DNA of 16,658 nt from UM-FILTER-37-12 sp964344965 (GTDB taxonomy: Bacteria; Patescibacteriota; Patescibacteriia; Magasanikbacterales; UBA922): contig CAYFPJ010000022.1 in the NCBI GenBank assembly GCA_964344965.1, positions 1-16,658 on the forward strand. The letters run 5' to 3'. Made by a program: the position numbers and the translations under genes. This document shows, piece after piece, positions 7,853-14,014 of this stretch (its first letter is position 1; each line of letters begins with the position of its first letter). Under the pieces are notes generated by a model, which worked only from the letters and a program-made list of their open reading frames with translations, made no database searches and was not told the origin of the DNA.

Positions 7853-8022
7853 TGTACGAAAGTACGAACGGTACGAAATATACGAACAGTTGCTATTGAA
7901 GTAGGACTACCATCAAAAGGCGGTTTCCATGAACTTGGTTTGATCTTAGCCTGCCTTTCGGCAGGAATCCTTTATTCTAAAAAAGTTTTTCGTATATTTC
8001 GTACCGTTCGTACTTTCGTACA
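7853..8022. repeat. TACGAA-array palindromic element, copy B, with 33-bp perfect arms and about 100-nt interior
   Basis: The left arm (7853-7885) is TGTACG-led with four TACGAA-like units, and the right arm (7990-8022) is its exact reverse complement. The arms enclose about 100 nt that include a small GC-rich hairpin CCTGCC-tttc-GGCAGG (7950-7965). The left arm abuts the stop codon of the PilX-like gene and the right arm ends 31 bp before the galU promoter. The perfect arms, unlike the mismatched ones elsewhere, imply recent formation, gene conversion or selection for the folded form. The interior has no recognisable gene. Confidence 0.88.
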
Positions 8023-8050
8023 TATTGTTATGGCCTAAACGAAATAATTC

Positions 8051-8059
8051 TGCTATAAT
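8051..8059 (+). promoter_or_regulatory. Extended -10 promoter of galU, implying a leaderless mRNA
   Basis: TGCTATAAT (8051-8059) is a perfect extended -10 located 8 nt upstream of the ATG at 8068. No convincing -35 lies at the usual distance. The expected start is within 1-2 nt of the start codon. The galU promoter probably also drives the downstream 8968 gene. Confidence 0.65.
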
Positions 8060-8067
8060 TCCCTCAT

Positions 8068-8958
8068 ATGAAAAATAATAATAAAGTTCACAAAGGCGTC
8101 ATCACAGTGGCCGGTCTTGGGACACGCTTTCTTCCTGCGACCAAGTCCATGCCGAAAGAAATGCTCCCTGTGCTTGATAAGCCAGTGGTGCAATATATCG
8201 TAGAAGAAATGGTAGCTAGTGGGATCACAGAAATTATTTTTGTGACTAGTTCACAGAAAAGAGCAATAGAAGATCATTTCGATCGTGATCATGATTTTGA
8301 ATGCTTTCTTCGTGACCGAAAGAAGATTCATCGTATTCAGTCTCTGATTGATATTTCCAAAAAAGTACAGTTTTTTTATACTCGTCAGTCCAAGCCACTT
8401 GGCAATGGCCATGCACTTCTCCAGGCGAGAGAATTCATCGGTGATGCCCCCTTTGCTTTTTCAGATGGGGACAGCATTATTGACAGTAAAACTCCCGTGA
8501 TCGGGCAGCTCAAAGAAATATTTGCTAAGAAAAAATCTTCGATTATTGGTGTACAGCAGATTGAGGACAAGGAGGCCATGACTAGATATGGAAATGTTTA
8601 TTCTCGACCAACAACGAACAACGAACAGCGAACGGGTATTTATAGAGTGAAGAAGTTCGTTGAGAAACCAAAGCTTAGAAATGTATCGCCACAAGGTTTG
8701 ATAGTGGGTGGCATGAGGTATATCTTTACCAAGGATATCTGGCCAATTCTTGAAAATCAAGGAAAGGGGAGGTCTGGAGAGATTTGGTTGGCTGATGCAG
8801 CCAATGCTCTGGCTCGGAAGAAGCCATTTTATGCCTATGAATATGAAGGGAAGTATATGGATACCGGCAACAAACTGGCGCTTTTGAAGGCGACACTTCA
8901 CTTTGCAATGAAGGATAAAGAAATGAAAAAAGAAATTGGATCTATTTTTTCTATATAA
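8068..8958 (+). CDS. galU: UTP--glucose-1-phosphate uridylyltransferase-like nucleotidyltransferase
   Basis: A 296-residue cytoplasmic enzyme close to the usual GalU length. The nucleotide-binding signature GLGTRFLPATKSMPKEMLPV spans residues 16-35, followed by LDKP. Other family positions are visible: the nucleotide-loop stretch KPLGNGHALL (109-118), the metal-binding region FSDGDSI (131-137; D135 aligns with the first Asp of the usual DD pair), an EKP (199-201), GEIWLADA (237-244, usually GEIQLTDA) and a C-terminal YMDTGNKLALLKA (263-275). It makes UDP-glucose from UTP and glucose-1-phosphate, for glycan or surface-polymer synthesis. The loop at about 180-190 (RPTTNNEQRTG) is encoded by a tract of ACGAAC units. 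The gene starts the surface-protein cluster, 9 nt before the next one; relatives such as dTDP-glucose synthetases cannot be fully excluded. Confidence 0.87.
   Translation: MKNNNKVHKGVITVAGLGTRFLPATKSMPKEMLPVLDKPVVQYIVEEMVASGITEIIFVTSSQKRAIEDHFDRDHDFECFLRDRKKIHRIQSLIDISKKVQFFYTRQSKPLGNGHALLQAREFIGDAPFAFSDGDSIIDSKTPVIGQLKEIFAKKKSSIIGVQQIEDKEAMTRYGNVYSRPTTNNEQRTGIYRVKKFVEKPKLRNVSPQGLIVGGMRYIFTKDIWPILENQGKGRSGEIWLADAANALARKKPFYAYEYEGKYMDTGNKLALLKATLHFAMKDKEMKKEIGSIFSI
8607..8633 (+). repeat. In-frame ACGAAC-rich tract inside galU
   Basis: Three near-tandem GAAC units (AACGAACAACGAACAGCGAAC, 8613-8633) encode residues PTTNNEQRT of the GalU-like protein, in a loop before the IYRVKKFVEKP strand. 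The base pattern resembles the TACGAACAGTACGAA core of the intergenic repeats, so it may be an in-frame relic of such an element; convergent low-complexity sequence is the alternative. Confidence 0.5.
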
Positions 8959-8967
8959 GTTTCGGAT

Positions 8968-10320
8968 ATGTCACACAAGACATGGCTCAAAATAGCGGGG
9001 GTGATGGTAGCAGTCTTGTTTTTTGGTTTTTTTGGGGTGGTCGAAGCTGCCAGTAATACGTGTTGTGGATATTTTTCCGGTAGCTCTTTGTCAGACAAAT
9101 GTTTATTATACAATATAGATAGTACCAAGACTCCGCCTGAGGTGGAGTTAGTTACAGATAATTTGTTGAAATGTGATCCAGAGCCTGGTGGTACGGAAGT
9201 AAAACTTTTTGACAATTCTGGCACTTATACTGTAAACGAAGGTGATGTTTTGATTCCAGAGAATTTGTTCGGCTCTTACATTCCCATTTCTGATAAGGTG
9301 GAGTGTGTGGACTTTCCAGGGAATTATTTGTTGAAAGGCGGTGTCTCACATCCTGCTTGCTATATTGGTGTACATGTTTTGAATGAGGAGAAGACTGATG
9401 CAGAAAGAAAACAATTATTTGACACCATTCTTGATGATCTACATAAAAATTATCTCGATCCATTGAAGGAGAAGATGTGCTGCATACCTGTAGAAAGAGA
9501 AGACGGTGGAAACTGCGGTCAACCAGAGTGGCTAGGTTTTTCAGTTGCTAGTTTGGTGGCGAACGATGTTGAAGCTTTAGAAGGTTATGATGTAGAAAAT
9601 CCAGATATAAATAAACTTTCCACACTCTTAACTTGCGAGCCGGGATCTAGTGAGTGGAAGGATGGCTGGCATTTGTATGAAGCAAAATGTGATGATGTCA
9701 CAGGATTGATGCTTCCTCCTAGTAAGGTCCAAAGTGATTGGGATGAGTTCAAGGCGGAGCATCCTGATGCTAATTTGGGAGTGAAGTTCACAGCAAGTGC
9801 TTGGTGTTCAACTTTTGATGCCGAGTGGTTGCAATATTGCGCTTGCAGCTCAGATAAAGCAAAATGTAAAGTAGAGCCTTTTAATGAAAAATCTGAATGT
9901 GAAGCTTTGTTGGCTAGTGAGGGTAGTTCCTATTATGGAGGGACCTGTCATTCTTTTAATAACACTACCAAAGAAGAGCTGGGGATTACTGGCTGTATTG
10001 ATTTCGAAAAAGAGCCAGAAAAAGAAAAACTAGATGGGTCCACAGACGGATTTGAGCTCCTTCCGACCAGTGGCCTCAATCCTCTTGGTGCTACGACAGT
10101 ACAACAATTTATCGGTCGGATGATTAGCATTGCGATGGGTATTATTGGTTCAGTTGCTTTGGTAATAGTGATTTATGGTGGTGCTATGTGGATGACTGCA
10201 GCGGGTAATGAAGAACAAAGTAAGAATGCCCTCCAGACACTTTTTTGGGGTGGGATTGGTATCGGGGTGATATTGGCTAGCTATGCGATAGTGCGGTTTG
10301 TATTCCAATCTTTTCAGTGA
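8968..10320 (+). CDS. Cys-rich secreted protein with C-terminal VirB2/TrbC-like two-helix module
   Basis: A 450-residue protein. The N-terminal signal peptide (about 1-27, cut near VEA-ASN) is followed by a roughly 340-residue ectodomain with about 19 cysteines, including CC pairs at 32-33 and 171-172. A CAC motif (291-293), KSEC (308-311) and C327 form a module also found in the 12257 product. The C-terminus (371-450) is two hydrophobic helices around a loop with GG-x7-GN-x-E (GG, then GNEE), the pattern shared by four proteins here. NCBI names such proteins the Mbov_0395-family pilin-like conjugal transfer protein. The topology would put both the N-terminal ectodomain and the C-terminus outside. 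It likely is a decorated pilin or envelope subunit. Start chosen at the ATG 9 nt after galU; no Shine-Dalgarno. Confidence 0.82.
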   Translation: MSHKTWLKIAGVMVAVLFFGFFGVVEAASNTCCGYFSGSSLSDKCLLYNIDSTKTPPEVELVTDNLLKCDPEPGGTEVKLFDNSGTYTVNEGDVLIPENLFGSYIPISDKVECVDFPGNYLLKGGVSHPACYIGVHVLNEEKTDAERKQLFDTILDDLHKNYLDPLKEKMCCIPVEREDGGNCGQPEWLGFSVASLVANDVEALEGYDVENPDINKLSTLLTCEPGSSEWKDGWHLYEAKCDDVTGLMLPPSKVQSDWDEFKAEHPDANLGVKFTASAWCSTFDAEWLQYCACSSDKAKCKVEPFNEKSECEALLASEGSSYYGGTCHSFNNTTKEELGITGCIDFEKEPEKEKLDGSTDGFELLPTSGLNPLGATTVQQFIGRMISIAMGIIGSVALVIVIYGGAMWMTAAGNEEQSKNALQTLFWGGIGIGVILASYAIVRFVFQSFQ

Positions 10321-10322
10321 GA

Positions 10323-10356
10323 TGTGCGAAAGTACGAAAAATACGAAATTTACGAA
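10323..10356. repeat. TACGAA-array element, copy C (left arm only)
   Basis: TGTGCGAAAG-led array of four TACGAA-like units directly after the stop of the 8968 gene. There is no adjacent right arm. Its best partner is the right arm of copy D (10829-10862), with which it matches at 31 of 34 positions, better than copy D's own left arm (28 of 34). It may therefore be one half of a larger element enclosing the GxxExxY gene. Confidence 0.8.
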
Positions 10357-10364
10357 CCAGTTTT

Positions 10365-10787
10365 ATGAATATAAAAGGAGGGCAAACAAAATATATTGTG
10401 AGAAGAAGAGACTTGTTGTATCCGGAATTGAGCTTTGAGATAAATGGAGTTTTGTTTAAAGTTTTCAAATATTTGGGTGGTGGACATAAGGAATCTTATT
10501 TTCAAAGAGCTGTTGCTGTGGGTTTGAAAAATAGAGGTATAGAATTCAAAGAACAATACTATGTTCCTGTGAAATTTGAAGACGAAATAGTTGGTAAATA
10601 TTTTTTGGATTTTTTGATTGGTGATAAGATAATTTTGGAGCTAAAACGAGGAAAATTTATTCCGGCACACATTATAAATCAAACTAAAGAATATCTGGAA
10701 GTTACAAAATGTAAGTTGGCGATTATTGGCTGTTTTACTCACACTGGCGTAGTGATCAAGAGGATAATAAATCATAACATGATATAA
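10365..10787 (+). CDS. GxxExxY-family protein (PD-(D/E)XK nuclease-like)
   Basis: A 140-residue protein with the GxxExxY family layout: LLYPELSFEING near 17-28, GGGHKESYFQRA (38-49; the last position of the signature is F), YFLDFLIGDKIILELKRGK (79-97), Q106 and KRII at 132-135. D82, E92 and K94 form a D-x9-E-x-K arrangement like the PD-(D/E)XK nuclease core. The molecular function of the family is not established to my knowledge. Start: ATG at 10365, after the repeat arm. A longer frame to 10317 is just the TACGAA repeat read through. An AAGGAGGG at 10375-10382 could serve a GTG start at 10398, but the spacing of 15 nt is long. It is bracketed by arms of the TACGAA repeat, and differs in content from its neighbours, suggesting an inserted or mobile passenger gene. 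Confidence 0.85.
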   Translation: MNIKGGQTKYIVRRRDLLYPELSFEINGVLFKVFKYLGGGHKESYFQRAVAVGLKNRGIEFKEQYYVPVKFEDEIVGKYFLDFLIGDKIILELKRGKFIPAHIINQTKEYLEVTKCKLAIIGCFTHTGVVIKRIINHNMI

Positions 10788-10788
10788 A

Positions 10789-10862
10789 TATACGAAACTA
10801 CGAACAGTACGAAATGTACGAAAAATTGTTCGTAAATTTCGTATCTTTCGTAATTTCGTACA
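10789..10862. repeat. TACGAA-array palindromic element, copy D
   Basis: A left arm (10789-10822) and an inverted right arm (10829-10862) separated by about 6 nt; the stem matches at 28 of 34 positions. It starts 2 nt after the GxxExxY stop and ends 14 nt before the lipoprotein ATG. A longer ORF start at 10814 lies inside this repeat and is rejected. Confidence 0.87.
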
Positions 10863-10876
10863 TAAATGATCTCTGT

Positions 10877-12250
10877 ATGAAGTATAAGCTTACAATTTTA
10901 ACAATAACGCTCCTACTCGTAACGGTAGGTTTTGGTTGTAAGGGCTTGAGTAAAGAAGAAGCTGCTTCTGTGCGTCCGGTCAATCTTGATTATTGGACTG
11001 TCTTCAATGATGTGGATGAGCTTCGTAATATTGCCACAGCATACACACGACAGAGGCCGCATGTGAATGTGAGAATAAAGCAAGTTCGTTATGAAGAGTT
11101 TGCTGACCTATTTGTAAATGCTCTGGCTGATGATGTGGCACCAGATATTGTGTCTATCCATACCCGCTGGCTCAAAAATTATACAGAGAGGCTTCAGCCA
11201 ATGCCAAAGAGTGTAAAGGTCTCAAAAATGGTAGTGCAGGGCAACATCTCCAAAGAAAATGTCGTCTTGGAAGAGACCAAGCCAATGCCAACGGTTCGCG
11301 GCATAAAATCCAGTTTTGTTGGTACTGTAGAAGATGATGTGGTCTTAGGTAACAAGATATATGGTCTTCCTCTGGCTCTTGACACTTTGGCCATTTATTA
11401 CAACAAAGCCCTTCTCGACAAGTCAGGCATTCCAGAACCACCAAGTGATTGGGTGGAATTTCTCGAGGCAGTAGAACAGACGACCAAGTTCAATAGTGCT
11501 GGAGAGATTATTCAATCTGGAGTGGCTCTTGGTACTGGTGATAATATTGATAATGCAGCTGATATTTTGGCCCTCCTTCTATTGCAAAATAATGTAGAAG
11601 TGGTCAAAAATGGGGCGGTAGCCTTTGCGTCTGGGCTTGGGAAAACAGCCGGTGCAGAACACCCTACTCTAGAAGCACTTCGATTTTATACCGACTTTGC
11701 TCGACCGACCAAGGAAGCATACAGTTGGAATGAATCTCAAGAAAATGCACTTAGTGCTTTTGCTCGAGGGAAAGTAGTCTTTTATCTAGGGTTTGCCTAT
11801 GACCATCCAAGGATCAAGGCTCAGGCTCCACAAATGGAGCTAGAGGTCATACCCGTCCCACAGCTAAACCCAGAGACTCCGGTCAATGTGGCCAACTATT
11901 GGATAGAGTCGGTGGTGAAAAGGAGTAAACACAGTGATGATGCCTGGGACTTTATCCGTTTCCTCACTAGTCCTGACAATATTGCTAAGTACACTAAGGC
12001 CACCAATCGTCCCACTCCACTTCGTTCTCAAATAAACGAACAAAAAGAAGATGTGCTTTTGGCACCATTTGTAAATAGTGTTCTCAATGCCAAAAATTGG
12101 TATACTGGGCGTAATATTGACAAAGCTGCAGAGGCAATTTCTGAGATGATAACAGATTACCTTCGTCCTTATGGTGAAAATGTAGACCCTCTTCAACGTG
12201 ACATGGGGATAGTAATAAAAGCCGCTAAGATCATTCAACAGACTTTGTAA
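10877..12250 (+). CDS. Solute-binding lipoprotein (family 1 extracellular binding protein-like)
   Basis: A 457-residue protein. The N-terminus is a lipoprotein-type signal peptide (MKYKLTILTITLLLVTVGFG, then C21, with an atypical Gly at -3). The mature part has the look of a type 1 periplasmic binding protein: LDYWTVFNDVDELRNIATAY near the start, a DIVSIHTRWL motif, GLPLALDTLAIYYNKALLDK in the hinge region, YWIESVVKRSKHSDDAWDFI and the closing FLTSPDNIAKYTK. It would be tethered outside the membrane and bind a sugar, oligosaccharide or peptide. No ABC permease or ATPase lies nearby, so it is an orphan, embedded between pilin-module genes. Start at 10877 rather than 10814 because the signal peptide then begins at residue 1 and the upstream extension is repeat sequence. 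The downstream gene follows after 6 nt. Confidence 0.87.
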   Translation: MKYKLTILTITLLLVTVGFGCKGLSKEEAASVRPVNLDYWTVFNDVDELRNIATAYTRQRPHVNVRIKQVRYEEFADLFVNALADDVAPDIVSIHTRWLKNYTERLQPMPKSVKVSKMVVQGNISKENVVLEETKPMPTVRGIKSSFVGTVEDDVVLGNKIYGLPLALDTLAIYYNKALLDKSGIPEPPSDWVEFLEAVEQTTKFNSAGEIIQSGVALGTGDNIDNAADILALLLLQNNVEVVKNGAVAFASGLGKTAGAEHPTLEALRFYTDFARPTKEAYSWNESQENALSAFARGKVVFYLGFAYDHPRIKAQAPQMELEVIPVPQLNPETPVNVANYWIESVVKRSKHSDDAWDFIRFLTSPDNIAKYTKATNRPTPLRSQINEQKEDVLLAPFVNSVLNAKNWYTGRNIDKAAEAISEMITDYLRPYGENVDPLQRDMGIVIKAAKIIQQTL

Positions 12251-12256
12251 CAAAAT

Positions 12257-13930
12257 ATGCGTAAGATATTTTTTTCATTATTTTTTGCCATAACTATTGT
12301 TTTTGGTGGTCTTGTGTTCATTGCAGATGGCGTCAGTGCTAAAGAATTTATTGGTGACTGTAATGCATCTCCTGCAGAAGGAGAAAAAAATGTTTTTTTT
12401 GGTCTTTCTACTTCTGATGATTGGAGCCAAAATCAGAGTTTTGGTGTCTTGTGTCTACAAGATGATGAAGGATCTCTTTCTGCCACTTTTCAAGACATGC
12501 TTCCAATTTTTGGCAATTTGGGATTGAGTATGGATGGTGCTCAAGAAATAGGTACTGGAGAAGCATTTAATATAGAAGGACAGTGTTCAAAAGGAACAGG
12601 ACAAAAATGGGATGGATGGGTCGAAAAACCTGCTGACCATTTTTTTCATTATAAAGTGAGTGATGATTTTCTTTGCAAAGGAGAGACAGCGGGTGGTAAG
12701 GCTGTTACTAAAACTGTACCAATCAGATATACACTACATATACCAACTGCAAATGTGTTGGGTACTGCTGATGACGTTCTCTATATATATTATCTAGATT
12801 CCAAACCCACAGACATTCCAGATCCTTCTGCAAGTACTGAAGTAACGTCAAATGACGTGCCTTGTGATACTGTTCCGGCCAGTGGCAAAAAGATAGTGCA
12901 ATTTGATTTTTCTAAAAATCAGAGTTGGGGCGATAAAGAAGGAGAAGTTTGTTTTCAAGTTGGCGAAAGTGAAAATTTTATTTCTTATTCGGATTTGGGA
13001 GGTCTTCTGAAAGCAATAGGAATGAATGATTCAGCTATTCCTACTTATGCAGAAAAAAAATCTAACACAGAAGGACAGTGCCCTGGAGGTATTTGGAATA
13101 AACAAACAAATGATAAAAAATCCAAGGACATGCAATATGTGTTTCTCACTGAGGATGTTCTCTCTTGTCCGGATGGTACTGAACCGAGTCCAGATGGGGC
13201 AGGCAGTGTTCCCAAATTTACAGATAAAACTGTTCCTATAAGATTTAGGACAGAAATACCTACAGGTCTACATGCAGGTGGAAATCTTTATTTATATTTT
13301 CTAGAGTCTCAATCCTACACAGAACCTCCTGGAAAATGTATATGTCGGAAAAGTGTTGACGGAGGAGCAGCTGGTGATCCGGAAGTGATAGATGCTTTTG
13401 TGAAAAAATCTGAATGTTATAATCAAACCATTTATAATCCGGAAGACACAAGTGAGCAATGGGAATTGCAAGAATGTAAATGGGAACTGGATCCGGAAGA
13501 GGATGGTGGTTCTGACTCTGCTGGGGGATCCGAGGGGTCTTCTTCTGGTATAAAAAAGAAAGACAAAGACTTTGGCCCCACAGTAGCAGACATTGAGGCT
13601 CAGTATGGAGCACCAGATGGCTATGAAGGACCATTGCCAGATTGCGCCTTCAAGGGGACTTGCCGGGATGTCAATAAGCTGCTTCATATTTTTATCAGAT
13701 TCGGTGAGATGACTCTTGGTATTATTGGCACTTTTGCTTTTGTCTTCTTTATCTACGGCGGTATGATGATGATCCTCTCCATGGGTAATGCCGAGAAGGT
13801 CAAACAAGGAAGAGACATCTTGGTGTCAGCCGTGATTGGTATAGTTATTGCAGTCAGTGCTTATATATTTGTCGAGTTTATGCTGGATGCCTTGAATGTC
13901 AGTGAAGAGTTCCGTGGGATAGGGCAGTGA
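12257..13930 (+). CDS. Secreted protein with tandem Cys-bearing domains and C-terminal VirB2/TrbC-like two-helix module
   Basis: A 557-residue protein. The signal peptide spans about 1-28 (cut at VSA-KEF). Two tandem domains follow, about 35-183 and 203-351, clearly related: they share a first Cys (35/203), Cys at 66/232, EGQC (107-110/272-275), Cys at 140/304, KTVPIR (152-157/324-329) and a final Y-L-E/D-S strand. A CIC-KSEC-C module (361-363, 384-387, 407) matches the 8968 product. A Gly/Ser/Asp-rich linker (about 411-435) precedes the C-terminal two-helix module (471-557) with GG-x7-GN-x-E (GNAEKV). It probably sits in the membrane with its ectodomain outside, as a decorated pilin-like subunit. 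It starts 6 nt after the lipoprotein stop with no Shine-Dalgarno. Confidence 0.82.
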   Translation: MRKIFFSLFFAITIVFGGLVFIADGVSAKEFIGDCNASPAEGEKNVFFGLSTSDDWSQNQSFGVLCLQDDEGSLSATFQDMLPIFGNLGLSMDGAQEIGTGEAFNIEGQCSKGTGQKWDGWVEKPADHFFHYKVSDDFLCKGETAGGKAVTKTVPIRYTLHIPTANVLGTADDVLYIYYLDSKPTDIPDPSASTEVTSNDVPCDTVPASGKKIVQFDFSKNQSWGDKEGEVCFQVGESENFISYSDLGGLLKAIGMNDSAIPTYAEKKSNTEGQCPGGIWNKQTNDKKSKDMQYVFLTEDVLSCPDGTEPSPDGAGSVPKFTDKTVPIRFRTEIPTGLHAGGNLYLYFLESQSYTEPPGKCICRKSVDGGAAGDPEVIDAFVKKSECYNQTIYNPEDTSEQWELQECKWELDPEEDGGSDSAGGSEGSSSGIKKKDKDFGPTVADIEAQYGAPDGYEGPLPDCAFKGTCRDVNKLLHIFIRFGEMTLGIIGTFAFVFFIYGGMMMILSMGNAEKVKQGRDILVSAVIGIVIAVSAYIFVEFMLDALNVSEEFRGIGQ

Positions 13931-13931
13931 G

Positions 13932-14007
13932 AATTTTTAATTTTCAATTTATAATTTACAAACAATTTGAAATGAATAAATTTTTGAAAAATTAAAAATT
14001 GTAAATT
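13932..14007. repeat. AT-rich palindromic repeat
   Basis: AATTTTTAATTTTCAA (13932-13947) pairs with TTGAAAAATTAAAAATT (13984-14000), with one bulged A. A 17-nt stretch (13991-14007) recurs exactly, inverted, at 16604-16620. It fills the gap between two pilin-module genes and belongs to a dispersed family of unknown origin. Confidence 0.72.
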
Positions 14008-14014
14008 TCTATAT

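Noticed and set aside
7853..8039. Open frame without a start codon through copy B
   Set aside because: The frame has no start, runs across both repeat arms and ends in TAA; openness is explained by palindrome sequence and chance.
10317..10364. Longer N-terminus of the GxxExxY protein beginning at 10317
   Set aside because: Those 16 codons read through repeat copy C and overlap the stop of the preceding gene; the family-like sequence starts later, so 10365 is preferred.
10814..10876. Longer start for the solute-binding lipoprotein at 10814
   Set aside because: The extra 21 codons lie in repeat copy D and would put the signal peptide internally; the ATG at 10877 starts it properly.
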